Positions 15,125 through 23,500 are shown, numbered from the stretch's first letter. The stretch is DNA of 36,567 bases from an uncultured Clostridium sp. (GCA_900555925.1 USMU01000010.1:1-36567); one strand, 5' to 3'. The notes: a model not told the origin generated them from the sequence alone. Program-made: numbers and translations.

Positions 15125-15928
15125 TCAATCGGACAATACCGCCGCGTTGAGAATAATTTTATATTCGCGCGCGCGGATATTTCCCGACGGTGCAAAATAG
15201 ACTTTATCTATTATATTCGGCTTATCTCCGCAATATATCTCCAACCTGTCCGCCAGAAAAATTTTTATCGTACTTTCCCCGCCCATCGTCACAATCGTCA
15301 TTTCTTCCGTCATCGTCCTTTCTCCCAACAAATCGAAGGCGAGATCGGGAGAGAGAAAACAGACGGGAATTCCCTTTACTTTGGCGCGGTTTCCGCTGTC
15401 GAGAAATCCGTCCGCCTTTATCGACCTGTCCCCAAGCGTCACGCGGCAGAGATAGACGAACCTGCGCACGGCTCTGCGGCGATAGAGCTCTTTGACGAGC
15501 GCGACGGAAAGTACCGCGAACACAAAGCTGCCCGAAAGCACCAATCCGACGGGTACGCTCTCCGTAAGATACCCGTTTTCCGTTGCGCCGTAATCGATCG
15601 AAAAGACGGAATATACCGCGAGGAGCGCTCCGCCGAGCGCGAAGCTGAATCCGAAGAACAAAGCGCCCGTAAGCAAATACCTGCCTATTCCCTTCCCCTT
15701 TACGGCGATGAGCGTCAAGAGCGCTCCGACGGAAAATTTGAGTATGTAAGAGAGAATTTTACCCGTATCCAGCAGTGGAAAAATCACTGCGAACGCTGCG
15801 CCGAAGGCAGAGGCGAGAGCGATTCTCTTAAAAGAAATCTGTTGTTTTGCCGCTTTCAGGGCCAGCCACAGAAGCATAGCGTCCAACAGAAAATTTTCCG
15901 CGAGCGCATATTCTATGTAAATTTCCAT
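15125..15928 (-). CDS. spoIIGA: Sigma-E processing peptidase SpoIIGA
   Basis: This 267-residue membrane aspartic protease converts pro-sigma-E to the active form at the sporulation septum. The N-terminal half has five hydrophobic stretches (about 8-26, 34-52, 58-76, 85-108 and 126-145). The C-terminal protease domain has the catalytic Asp177 in 'DGFLDSGN', the counterpart of the family DTGN/DSGN motif. GGGGACAG precedes the ATG. It is the first gene of the spoIIGA-sigE-sigG block and its promoter region contains a candidate Spo0A box. The gap of 102 bases to sigE is longer than in Bacillus, where the genes are close. Confidence 0.94.
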   Translation of the reverse strand: MEIYIEYALAENFLLDAMLLWLALKAAKQQISFKRIALASAFGAAFAVIFPLLDTGKILSYILKFSVGALLTLIAVKGKGIGRYLLTGALFFGFSFALGGALLAVYSVFSIDYGATENGYLTESVPVGLVLSGSFVFAVLSVALVKELYRRRAVRRFVYLCRVTLGDRSIKADGFLDSGNRAKVKGIPVCFLSPDLAFDLLGERTMTEEMTIVTMGGESTIKIFLADRLEIYCGDKPNIIDKVYFAPSGNIRAREYKIILNAAVLSD

Positions 15929-15959
15929 CTCTGTCCCCTCACGAGAGAAGTTTGGGGAT

Positions 15960-15977
15960 ATTATATAACCTGACGAA
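15960..15977 (-). promoter_or_regulatory. Candidate spoIIGA promoter with Spo0A box
   Basis: A minus-strand TATAAT (15960-15965) lies about 30 bases before the spoIIGA ATG. No -35 hexamer is found at 17 bases. A TGACGAA (15971-15977, plus-strand orientation) fits the Spo0A box TGNCGAA. Activation by phosphorylated Spo0A from a promoter without a good -35 is what is known for spoIIG in Bacillus. One 7-base match can occur by chance. Confidence 0.4.
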
Positions 15978-16003
15978 GCGAAAAAAAGCGCGATTTTAGG
16001 CGA

Positions 16004-16034
16004 TTTATCCGAAATACGGGCGTTTTCGGATAAA
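16004..16034. repeat. 11-bp perfect inverted repeat between spoIIGA and the MFS gene
   Basis: TTTATCCGAAA (16004-16014) and TTTCGGATAAA (16024-16034) are separated by nine bases. The repeat lies upstream of both divergent promoters, so it is not a terminator of either gene. An operator for a dimeric regulator of the MFS gene or of spoIIGA is possible. Confidence 0.65.
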
Positions 16035-16069
16035 ATTTAATTACACGCCTTTGCAAAAAGTAAAAACAG

Positions 16070-16098
16070 TTGCATTTTGGAGTCGGGTTTGCTATAAT
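16070..16098 (+). promoter_or_regulatory. Promoter of the MFS gene
   Basis: TTGCAT (16070-16075) and TATAAT (16093-16098) are exactly 17 bases apart on the plus strand. The transcript would start near 16105, which rules out the longer reading frame that begins at 16051. Confidence 0.8.
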
Positions 16099-16155
16099 AA
16101 TTTTATCATTTTGCCGCCGAAAACATGCGGGAAGGAGATTTTCAAACGATACGGC

Positions 16156-17382
16156 ATGCAGTCCAAAAAACTCAATTATAAGCACACCATTTTCGCCTGT
16201 TACACGGGATATATTTCCCAGGCGATCATCGTCTGCTACATACCTCTTCTATATGTAACTTTTCAGGCGGAGTTCGGCTTTTCCTCCCTCTCTAAAATCA
16301 CGCTGTTGACCACGATTTGTTTTTTGGCGCAGCTCATTACAGACCTTTTATCGAGTAAATTCGTGGACAAAATCGGCTATCGGATATGCGCGATAGCCGG
16401 AGAAGCTCTGTGCGCCGTCGGGCTTTGCTGTCTCGCTTTTCTGCCGGAGCTTCTGTCTCCCATGCCGGGACTCATCGTTTCGGCCTGTCTGTATGCCGTC
16501 GGAGCGGGACTTCTCGAAGTGATCGTTTCCCCCATCGTCGAAGCGTGCCCTACCAAAAGAAAAGAAGCGGCCATGGGCTTCCTACATTCCGTGTTCTGTT
16601 GGGGGAGCGTATTCGTCGTGCTCGTTTCCACCCTGCTCTTTTCGACGATCGGAATTGCGCATTGGAGATTGATCGCGTGTCTTTGGGCGATCATTCCCGC
16701 CGCCGGAGCGATGCTGTTTTTCTTCGTTCCCTTCTACTCCTTGCCGCAGGCCGAGGACGAACAGCCGTCCGGTTTTCGTTCCCTCGCAAAAAACGGCGTC
16801 TTTTGGGTGCTTTGCCTGTTGATGGTCTGCGCGGGCGCTACCGAACAGGCTATTTCTCAATGGGCCTCCACTTTTGCGGAAAAGGGACTCGGAATTTCCA
16901 AATCTCTGGGCGACCTCGCGGGTCCCATGGCGTTCGCCGTGTGTATGGGATTGTGTCGGGTCTTCTATGCGAAATTTCTTCACAAAATCTCCCTTGAAAA
17001 ATTTCTCGTCATCGGCGCGATCGGATGCGTCGGAGCCTATCTGCTCGTCACGCTGCCTCCCGTTCCCGTCATCAACCTTCTCGGCTGCGCGGTGTGCGGC
17101 CTGTTCGTCGGCATTCTTTGGCCGGGAACCTATTCGGTCGCCGCGAAAAAATTACCTTACGGCGGAGCGGCAATGTTCGCGCTTCTTGCCCTTGCGGGAG
17201 ACCTCGGCTGTCTCGCCGGGCCCACGACGGTAGGCTTTATATCCGGTATATTCGACGATAATCTCAAAGTCGGACTTACGGTCGCCGTCATCTTCCCCGT
17301 CTTGGCTGTGCTCGGCATGTTCCTTCTGTCAAAACATAAGGACAAAGGTCCCGAAATGTTGAATCCGAACGAACAGAAATAA
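16156..17382 (+). CDS. Major facilitator superfamily transporter
   Basis: This 408-residue inner-membrane transporter has about twelve hydrophobic segments in two six-helix halves, joined by a polar loop near 190-215 ('LPQAEDEQPSGFRSLAKNG'). The overall look (a sugar-permease-like MFS with 'ISQWASTF' in helix 7 and a 'GILWPGTYSVAAKKLPYGG' stretch in the second half) suggests the FucP-like sugar permease branch, but the substrate is not evident. The ATG at 16156 is the first in-frame ATG after the promoter. The nearest AAGGAG is 18 bases away, which is long. A small out-of-frame reading frame starting at 16125 precedes it. It ends in a bidirectional terminator. Confidence 0.85.
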   Translation: MQSKKLNYKHTIFACYTGYISQAIIVCYIPLLYVTFQAEFGFSSLSKITLLTTICFLAQLITDLLSSKFVDKIGYRICAIAGEALCAVGLCCLAFLPELLSPMPGLIVSACLYAVGAGLLEVIVSPIVEACPTKRKEAAMGFLHSVFCWGSVFVVLVSTLLFSTIGIAHWRLIACLWAIIPAAGAMLFFFVPFYSLPQAEDEQPSGFRSLAKNGVFWVLCLLMVCAGATEQAISQWASTFAEKGLGISKSLGDLAGPMAFAVCMGLCRVFYAKFLHKISLEKFLVIGAIGCVGAYLLVTLPPVPVINLLGCAVCGLFVGILWPGTYSVAAKKLPYGGAAMFALLALAGDLGCLAGPTTVGFISGIFDDNLKVGLTVAVIFPVLAVLGMFLLSKHKDKGPEMLNPNEQK

Positions 17383-17384
17383 TA

Positions 17385-17421
17385 AAAATACCCCGTCGGT
17401 CAATGACCGACGGGGTATTTT
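17385..17421. terminator. Bidirectional intrinsic terminator
   Basis: A long stem, AAAATACCCCGTCGGTCA with its reverse complement, closes with a minimal loop and ends in T/A runs on either side. It serves the MFS gene and the convergent ABC permease gene. Confidence 0.93.
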
Positions 17422-17466
17422 ATTTCTCAACACATAACAAGCTCTTTCAAAAATCCGAAAAAATAT

Positions 17467-18420
17467 CTATCGTTCTTCTCGGAAGTAGTTGAGTCCCAAA
17501 CTTGCGGGAGGCTGCGTTTCTTTACTGTTCAGGATGCTTGTTATAATCAATACAATGATCGTAACGACATAGGGTAATGCCCCGACAAGTTCCTTTGACA
17601 ATACTGTGACAAAGTTAGAAGCGATATACAATCCGCCGAAAATGATCGAGCCCAAAATAGCGAGCGCGGGACGCCAAAGGGTAAAGATGACGAGGGCGAT
17701 AGACAGCCAGCCGAACCCTTCGAGGAAGTGTACGTCGTCCCAATTTCCTCCCATATAATCCATAATAGCGCATAATCCGCCAAGAGCCGAAATCCCACAG
17801 CCGATACATGTAGCCCAATATTTATAGCGCGACACATTAATCCCCGCGGCGTCCGCCGTAGCAGAATTTTCGCCTACCGCGCGCAAGTGCAAACCTATAC
17901 GGGTACGATTGAGAATGAGCTGAGCCGCAATCGCGACGATAATCGCCAGATATACGAAAATACCGTGAGATAAAAATATCTCTCCGAACCACCCGAGTTT
18001 ATCGCCTACGGGGAAAAGATTAGTATAATATTTGCTCGCACGGGCGATAACCGCCATCTTTGCTTTTATAAGATTGATAAGATGTCCCGCAAGCCCTACG
18101 CCGAACGTCGTCATGGCGAGACCCGTAACGTTCTGATTTGCGCGGAGCGTGACCGTCAAAAAGCTATATAGAGCTCCCATCGCCGCCCCCGCGAGGAAGG
18201 TGACAATCAAAGGTACGAGAACGAGCAGAAACGGCACGGAAGTACCGATTGACTTTATAAGATAATACTCGGAAAGACAGCCGACCGCCGTTCCCACGCT
18301 CATGACGCCGGGAACCCCCAGATTAAGGTGTCCGGATTTTTCTGTGATGATTTCTCCCGTCGAACCGAAAAGGAAAATCGCGCCGATGCGAATAGCGCCC
18401 ACTAAAAAGCTCACAAACAT
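17467..18420 (-). CDS. BMP-type ABC importer, permease 2
   Basis: This 317-residue permease of the BPD_transp_2 family has about eight to nine hydrophobic helices. The family pattern 'FGSTGEIITEKSGHLNLGVPGVMSVG' near 18-44 and 'RAVGENSATADAAGINVSRYKYWATCIGCGISALGGL' near 180-215 are clear. It pairs with permease 1 to form the channel of a nucleoside-type (NupQ/YufQ-like) importer. GGAGG stands ten bases before the ATG, and the gene overlaps the end of permease 1 by ten bases. It is the last gene of the bmp-ATPase-permease-permease operon. Confidence 0.92.
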   Translation of the reverse strand: MFVSFLVGAIRIGAIFLFGSTGEIITEKSGHLNLGVPGVMSVGTAVGCLSEYYLIKSIGTSVPFLLVLVPLIVTFLAGAAMGALYSFLTVTLRANQNVTGLAMTTFGVGLAGHLINLIKAKMAVIARASKYYTNLFPVGDKLGWFGEIFLSHGIFVYLAIIVAIAAQLILNRTRIGLHLRAVGENSATADAAGINVSRYKYWATCIGCGISALGGLCAIMDYMGGNWDDVHFLEGFGWLSIALVIFTLWRPALAILGSIIFGGLYIASNFVTVLSKELVGALPYVVTIIVLIITSILNSKETQPPASLGLNYFREER

Positions 18421-19529
18421 TGATTCTTTTCCTCCTTTTTATGCGTTCTCGATTTACGGAATTTGAGCTGATACAGGATAAAAAATTCACAGCCGATAAT
18501 AAAGAAGAACATAATACCTGTGATGATATCAGCGAAGTAAGCGTTTGCGACTCCACAATCCGTCATGACCTGTCCCATGCCCTTTTGCAAAAATACGACC
18601 AGATACGCGGTAAAAATCATAAAGATCGGATTAAATTTCGCCAGCCATGAAACGAGAATCGCCGTAAAGCCGCGGCCGCCGACCGTCTCTTTGCTAATCA
18701 TGTGATCGATTCCGCCGACGATTAAAAATCCGGCCAAGCCGCAAATAGCGCCCGAAATGAGAAGGGTGCGGACAACGACTTTCTTTACGTTGATTCCCAC
18801 GTAACGAGCCGTATTCTCGCTTTCGCCCACGACGGAAATTTCATAGCCCTGCTTACTGTACTTCATATAGACATAGACCAAAGCAGTGACGATTGTTACC
18901 ACGATGACGCTCAGCCAGAAATCTTCTCCGCCGATTTTCGGCAGATTGCCGTGCGGGAGCGGACTCATGTTTCCCGAACCTGTCGGGTACCAAATTTTTA
19001 TGGCAAAGAGCACGATCTGCATGGCCACATAGTTCATCATGAGAGTAAACAGAGTTTCGTTGGTATTCCATTTTGCCTTGAAAATGGCGGGGATCACCGC
19101 CCAAAGCATGCCTGCTGCCACCCCCGCGACGAACATGATCGGAATCAATACTCCGTCCGGAACTTTTCCGCCGAGATAGAACATGCACACCGTACAGGCA
19201 AAACCGCCCATGAGTACCTGTCCTTCCGCACCCGTATTCCAAAAACGCATTTTGAATGCGGGAGTGATGGCAAGCGCGATCAAAAGAAGAATCGCTCCGT
19301 CGCGGAGGAAAATCAAGATTCTTCGCTCCGTGCCGAAGATTCCCGAAAACATAGACGAATAAATGAAGAAGGGATCTTTTTTCAAAACGAGAAACGACAG
19401 CAAACCTGTAACCACGAAGGCGAGCAGAATAGCCGCCGCACGGATCAACCAGGATTTCCACCAGGGAACGGAAGTACGCTTTACGATATGAAAAAGGGGT
19501 TCTTTGACGCTTTTTTCTTTATTCTTCAT
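18411..19529 (-). CDS. BMP-type ABC importer, permease 1
   Basis: This 372-residue permease (BPD_transp_2, NupP/YufP-like) has a hydrophobic N-terminal helix (about 27-50) and about nine more. Typical segments are 'RDGAILLLIALAITPAFKMRFWNTGAEGQVLMGG' near 80-112 and 'VVGESENTARYVGINVKKVVVRTLLISGAICGLAGFLIVGG' near 220-265. It overlaps the ATPase gene by 11 bases, with GGAAGA as ribosome binding site, so translational coupling is likely. With permease 2 it forms the transmembrane heterodimer. The substrate is probably a purine nucleoside or a related sugar-containing compound; this is inferred from the BMP lipoprotein and the upstream xpt. Confidence 0.92.
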   Translation of the reverse strand: MKNKEKSVKEPLFHIVKRTSVPWWKSWLIRAAAILLAFVVTGLLSFLVLKKDPFFIYSSMFSGIFGTERRILIFLRDGAILLLIALAITPAFKMRFWNTGAEGQVLMGGFACTVCMFYLGGKVPDGVLIPIMFVAGVAAGMLWAVIPAIFKAKWNTNETLFTLMMNYVAMQIVLFAIKIWYPTGSGNMSPLPHGNLPKIGGEDFWLSVIVVTIVTALVYVYMKYSKQGYEISVVGESENTARYVGINVKKVVVRTLLISGAICGLAGFLIVGGIDHMISKETVGGRGFTAILVSWLAKFNPIFMIFTAYLVVFLQKGMGQVMTDCGVANAYFADIITGIMFFFIIGCEFFILYQLKFRKSRTHKKEEKNQCL

Positions 19530-21120
19530 AATCTTCCTGTTCCTCCCGTTGGTTTTTTACCATTAAAAGTCCGATTTCTTCCTTTTTAGCCGTTCTGCCG
19601 TCCAAAATCCCCGTGATACGGCCGCTGCCGATGACCATGATCCGATCGCAAAGCTCTAAAAGGACGTCCAAATCTTCGCCCACGAAAATGACGCAGACGC
19701 CCTTTTTCTTCTGTTCCGTCAAGAGATTATAGATGGTATAGGAAGAATTGATGTCCAAACCTCTGACCGGATACGCCGCAAGGAGTACGGTGGGCGAAGC
19801 GGCGATTTCCCGCCCCACCAATACTTTTTGAACGTTTCCGCCCGAAAGGCGACGAACGGGCGTTTTAGCACTCGGAGTCGATACTTCGAGACTCTTAATA
19901 ATTTTTTCGGCAAGATTTTCGGGTTCCCTTCTGTCGAGGAAAATCGAATGGCCCTTTCGATAACTTCTGAGCATCATATTGTCGATGATGTCCATGTTTC
20001 CGACGAGTCCCATTCCCAAACGGTCTTCAGGGACGAAAGAAAGACGAATTCCCATTTCCCGAATCTGTAAGGGAGACTTTCCGATAAGCTGTTCGCCTAC
20101 GGGCATTTTCCCGACATTTTCTTCTTCGCTTTCCTGCTCGAACTCTTCTATTTGGGACTTTTCGGGCGGATAATATTCTATGCTGGCGCCTGCAATCGGA
20201 ATCTGCAAACCCGCAATCGATTCCAGAAGCTCTCTCTGGCCGCTCCCCGCAATCCCCGCTATGCCGAGAATTTCCCCGCTGAATGCGTCAAAATTCACGT
20301 CGTCGAGGATACGAATCCCCTCGTTGTTTATGAAGGTAAGATTTCTAACTTCCAGACGCTTTTGGCAATTTACGGGCATGGGACGATCGATATTTAAGGA
20401 TACTTTTTTGCCGACCATCATTTCCGTCAATTCCTGTTCGTTGGTCTTTGCCGTCTCCACCGTCGCAATATGTTCTCCCTTTCTCAAAACCGCTACTCTG
20501 TCCGAAATCGCCATAACTTCATTGAGCTTATGCGTGATGATAATGATGGATTTACCGTCGTCGCGCATCGTGCGGAGTACGGCAAACAGCTTATCGATTT
20601 CCTGAGGGGTGAGAACGGCAGTAGGCTCGTCCAGAATGAGAATATCCGCGCCGCGATATAAGACTTTCACGATTTCCACCGTCTGTTTTTCGGAGACGGA
20701 CATTTCGTGAATTTTCTTCTTCGGATCGATATGGAACCCATACTTTTCACTCATTTCCCGAACGCGGGCGTTGACTTCTTTGAGATTATACTTCTCTCCG
20801 CGTACGCCGAGAACAATATTCTGAGCGGCGGAAAAGACGTCTACCAACTTGAAATGCTGATGAATCATACCAATCTTATAGCGAAAAGCGTCTTTGGGCG
20901 AACGAATGGAAACTTCTTCTCCGTCGATATAAATCTGGCCCTCGTCGGGATAATAAATTCCCGCGATCATGTTCATGAGCGTCGTTTTTCCCGATCCGTT
21001 CTCGCCGAGGACGGACAAAATTTCGCCCTTTCTGACGTCCATATCCACGTTTTTATTCGCGACTACCTCTCCGAACGTTTTCGTGATGTTTTTCAGTTGT
21101 ATTGCAATGGGTTTATCCAC
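19519..21120 (-). CDS. BMP-type ABC importer, double ATPase
   Basis: This 533-residue protein has two fused ATPase domains, as in NupO/YufO and sugar importers. Domain 1 has Walker A 'GENGSGKTT', the signature 'MSVSEKQTVEIVK' and Walker B 'DILILDEPTAVLTP'. Domain 2 (from about residue 250) has a degenerate Walker A 'GIAGSGQRELLE', the signature 'RRLSGGNVQKVLVGREI' and a degenerate Walker B 'VLLAAYPVRGLDI'. An acidic insert rich in Glu occurs near 330-345. The start codon is GTG at 21120, four bases after GGGAGG. It is separated from the bmp gene by 86 bases with a stem-loop, and it overlaps permease 1. Confidence 0.95.
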   Translation of the reverse strand: MDKPIAIQLKNITKTFGEVVANKNVDMDVRKGEILSVLGENGSGKTTLMNMIAGIYYPDEGQIYIDGEEVSIRSPKDAFRYKIGMIHQHFKLVDVFSAAQNIVLGVRGEKYNLKEVNARVREMSEKYGFHIDPKKKIHEMSVSEKQTVEIVKVLYRGADILILDEPTAVLTPQEIDKLFAVLRTMRDDGKSIIIITHKLNEVMAISDRVAVLRKGEHIATVETAKTNEQELTEMMVGKKVSLNIDRPMPVNCQKRLEVRNLTFINNEGIRILDDVNFDAFSGEILGIAGIAGSGQRELLESIAGLQIPIAGASIEYYPPEKSQIEEFEQESEEENVGKMPVGEQLIGKSPLQIREMGIRLSFVPEDRLGMGLVGNMDIIDNMMLRSYRKGHSIFLDRREPENLAEKIIKSLEVSTPSAKTPVRRLSGGNVQKVLVGREIAASPTVLLAAYPVRGLDINSSYTIYNLLTEQKKKGVCVIFVGEDLDVLLELCDRIMVIGSGRITGILDGRTAKKEEIGLLMVKNQREEQEDYEE

Positions 21121-21152
21121 AGTGCCTCCCGAAATCTTTAATTAACGCGAAC

Positions 21153-21180
21153 GGGCGGAGCCATATACGGTACTCCGCCC
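21153..21180 (-). other. Stem-loop between binding protein and ATPase genes
   Basis: A perfect 8-bp stem GGGCGGAG/CTCCGCCC with a 12-base loop lies between the bmp stop and the ATPase start, without a following T run. Such hairpins often protect the upstream message so that the binding protein is made in excess; that role here is inferred. Confidence 0.7.
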
Positions 21181-21206
21181 TATATTGTTTTTACGTAGCC
21201 TTAACC

Positions 21207-22472
21207 TTATTCGTTCAACAGTCGGATTCCGTCTATTTTTATATCGAAATAAGGTGCCGAACGATGAAAAGATTCCTTAAAAACTCCATTCTCGATAGCT
21301 TCGGTATCCGGCTTATAATCGCCGTCTGTATCTGCTAAATAGGTCGTAAGAGTTTGTCCATTCACCGTAAATTTAGAAGTATCGAATATTTCCAAAGTAC
21401 CCGCTGCAATTTTATCTCTCGCTTCGATAACGGCCTCCACAGCTCCTTCCGGAGCAGCGTTGCCGCCAATATTCGTCAGTTTGACAGACCCCGTTTTAAT
21501 CGTTCCCGTCCAGTCATCGGCGATTTCTTCGCCCATGGCAGCTTTCGCGATGATATATTTGAAGTAGGGAGTCCAATCGATATAAGAAGAAACGAGGAAC
21601 GTTTCTGGGCAGGCCTCAAACGTGCTTCCGTTATAAGAGACGTTAGGAACTCCTTTTTCTTCACAGGCAGAGGGTGCCCCCATGGAATCGGCGTGCTGAG
21701 AAATGAGTTTGCAGCCGCCGGCGATAAGGCTTTCTGCAGTCGATTTTTCATCAACGATACTAAACCACGAATTCGTAAATTGGACGTCCATCGTAACGGT
21801 CGGACAGACGGATTTTGCGCCGAGATAGAATGAGGTATAACCAGAAATAACCTCGGCATAGGGATAAGCGCCGACATAGCCCATTTTAGCTTCCTCCGCG
21901 GTAAATTCTCCCGCCTCGATCATTTCGTTGAGCTTCATGCCCGCAACGACGCCCGCGAGATAACGTCCTTCGTAAATGGAAGCGAATGCGTTATGGAAAT
22001 TATCGAGTCCGCTCGTTGCCGCCGTGACGCCCGTCGCGTGGCAGAATTCCACTTCTGGATTTGCCGTAGCGGCTTCTTTGACAAACGGTTCATGTCCGAA
22101 AGAATCGGCAAAAATCAGATCACAACCTTGATCGACAAGGTCTTCCGCGGCAGTCTTACATTCCGCAAGTTCGGGAATTCCGGTTTTCATGATAAACTGA
22201 TCGGATTTAAGCCCCATTTCATTGACGGCTCTTTTCGCCGCATCAATAAAGTTCTTATCGTACGTGGATGTTTCGTCGTGCAGACAAATCAGACCGAACT
22301 TAAAATCCTCGGGAATCACGACGTCGGAATAGTCGGGAGCCTCGATATTCTCATATTCGGGAAGGGTAAGTTCACCCTTATCTTCCCCTGCTTCACCGCA
22401 GGAAGCCAAAGAGGCAGCCACGCCGAAGCCCATAACCAAGGAAAGAGCCACTGTAAGAAATCTTTTTTTCAT
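21207..22472 (-). CDS. BMP-family substrate-binding lipoprotein
   Basis: This 421-residue secreted lipoprotein has a signal peptide (1-24) and a lipobox LASC with the lipidated Cys25. The BMP/PnrA-type fold follows: 'FGLICLHDETSTYDKNFIDAAKRAVNEMG' near 59-87, 'DQGCDLIFADSFGHEP' near 113-128, 'YEGRYLAGVVAGM' near 167-179 and 'VGAYPYAEVISGY' near 199-211. It captures the substrate outside the membrane and hands it to the permeases. AAGGAGA precedes the ATG. The region upstream (22473-22644) has several TTGAC motifs, including an inverted pair TTGAC/GTCAA at 22552-22574, but no clear -10 box. The gene may be transcribed with xpt or from its own promoter. Confidence 0.94.
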   Translation of the reverse strand: MKKRFLTVALSLVMGFGVAASLASCGEAGEDKGELTLPEYENIEAPDYSDVVIPEDFKFGLICLHDETSTYDKNFIDAAKRAVNEMGLKSDQFIMKTGIPELAECKTAAEDLVDQGCDLIFADSFGHEPFVKEAATANPEVEFCHATGVTAATSGLDNFHNAFASIYEGRYLAGVVAGMKLNEMIEAGEFTAEEAKMGYVGAYPYAEVISGYTSFYLGAKSVCPTVTMDVQFTNSWFSIVDEKSTAESLIAGGCKLISQHADSMGAPSACEEKGVPNVSYNGSTFEACPETFLVSSYIDWTPYFKYIIAKAAMGEEIADDWTGTIKTGSVKLTNIGGNAAPEGAVEAVIEARDKIAAGTLEIFDTSKFTVNGQTLTTYLADTDGDYKPDTEAIENGVFKESFHRSAPYFDIKIDGIRLLNE

Positions 22473-22644
22473 GATTTTATCTCCTTACGTCCGCGATTTT
22501 TTCACGGGCCGAATTTTAACGCTTTTGTATTTTTGTATTTCGTCTTTTGCATTGACGCTTTTAGCTTTTGTCAAAGTCAAACAGCGCCCGTCTTGTCAAA
22601 TCGGTACTACCGCAATGCGGCATTTTGAGTAAAAAACGTCTCTT

Positions 22645-23217
22645 TCAGCTTCGGAAAGAAATTGTTCCGTTCTCCATTTTTTCGACGATCGCGAGGGACT
22701 CCACGCGGTAACCCTGTCTTCTCAACTCGTCTCCGCCGCCCTGAAAGCCCTTTTCGATTTCCGCGCAGCATCCGACGACTTCCGCCCCCGCCTGTTTCAC
22801 GATGTCGATCAGCCCTTTCAAAGCATTTCCGTTTGCGAGGAAATCGTCGGTAATGAGAACTTTATCTTCCAAAGAAATATATTCTTTCGAAACTGCGATA
22901 TCGTAAGTGATTTTATGCGTAAAAGAATACACGGGGGAAGAATACTGTTCTCCGCTGACGTTTGCGGAAGGGTGCTTTTTCGCAAATACCATGGGTACCC
23001 CCAATTCGAGCGCCACCGCCGTCGCGAACGCGATTCCCGACGCTTCCACCGTTAATACTTTCGTGATGCGGGTTCCTTTGAAAAGGCGGGCGGTCTCCTC
23101 CGCCATTCGTTTCAGAAACACCGTATCCACTTTTTGGTTGAGGAAACTTCCCACTTTCAGAACGTCTCCGGGAAGAACCGTCCCTTCCTTGATGATTTTT
23201 TCTTCCAATGCTTTCAT
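22645..23217 (-). CDS. xpt: Xanthine phosphoribosyltransferase
   Basis: This 190-residue cytoplasmic enzyme converts xanthine and PRPP to XMP in purine salvage. The family start 'MKALEEKIIKEGTVLPGDVLKVGSFLNQKVD' and the PRPP-binding motif 'KVLITDDFLANGNALKGL' are clear, and the length is typical. The ATG at 23217 is chosen by homology. The frame stays open for 71 more codons upstream, but that stretch is the riboswitch and terminator region. No good ribosome binding site precedes this ATG; the terminator stem ends only about 15 bases away. A guanine-type riboswitch controls it. It lies upstream of the BMP-type importer, so uptake and salvage are probably coordinated. Confidence 0.93.
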   Translation of the reverse strand: MKALEEKIIKEGTVLPGDVLKVGSFLNQKVDTVFLKRMAEETARLFKGTRITKVLTVEASGIAFATAVALELGVPMVFAKKHPSANVSGEQYSSPVYSFTHKITYDIAVSKEYISLEDKVLITDDFLANGNALKGLIDIVKQAGAEVVGCCAEIEKGFQGGGDELRRQGYRVESLAIVEKMENGTISFRS

Positions 23218-23220
23218 TTT

Positions 23221-23257
23221 TTCACTGAAAAGACGGCAGACGAAAGAACGCCGCCGC
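23221..23257 (-). terminator. Riboswitch-controlled terminator before xpt
   Basis: On the minus strand GGCGGCGG pairs with the sequence leading to GCCGTC (eight pairs including two G-U, loop of about 11), and it is followed by TTTT just before the xpt ATG. Its place between aptamer and start codon fits a premature transcription terminator used by the purine riboswitch. Confidence 0.6.
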
Positions 23258-23295
23258 CAATATCTCCCTTTCTCTTCTGTAAAATCAGGGCTTGT

Positions 23296-23367
23296 CCAAT
23301 AGTCGCGATTATTTTTCGGGCACCGCGGTAGAAACTCCTCCACCCTTCTTCCGGAGGTATATATCGG
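23296..23367 (-). ncRNA. Purine riboswitch, guanine type
   Basis: On the minus strand P1 is CCGATA (23362-23367) with TATTGG (23296-23301). P2 is CCTCC/GGAGG. The invariant J2/3 AGTTTCTACC is at 23327-23336. P3 is GCGGT/ATCGC, and J3/1 reads GAC before TAT. The C at the position that pairs with the ligand indicates guanine or hypoxanthine rather than adenine. In Bacillus xpt has the same control. The loops differ from the usual family: L3 is about 12 bases (GCCCGAAAAATA) instead of seven, and L2 lacks ATATGG, although GGG/CCC contacts remain possible. Confidence 0.82.
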
Positions 23368-23500
23368 CTTTTTATAAAATTTTCCTTTTCGGATTTCTTC
23401 GCAGACGACTTTCCGTTCCGATAAAACCACAGGACAGAAATGCCGCCGAAAAATGACGCCCGCACTTTTCCGCCGATGTTTTTACGGTCCGAAAAATAAT

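Noticed and set aside
16051..16155. Longer N-terminus of the MFS transporter
   Set aside because: The frame begins upstream of a consensus promoter, so it would not be on the transcript.
22473..22644. Second purine riboswitch upstream of the BMP lipoprotein
   Set aside because: The invariant TTTCTACC element is absent from both strands of this gap.
23218..23430. N-terminal extension of xpt of 71 codons
   Set aside because: The stretch is the purine riboswitch and its terminator, and the family start is at the internal ATG.
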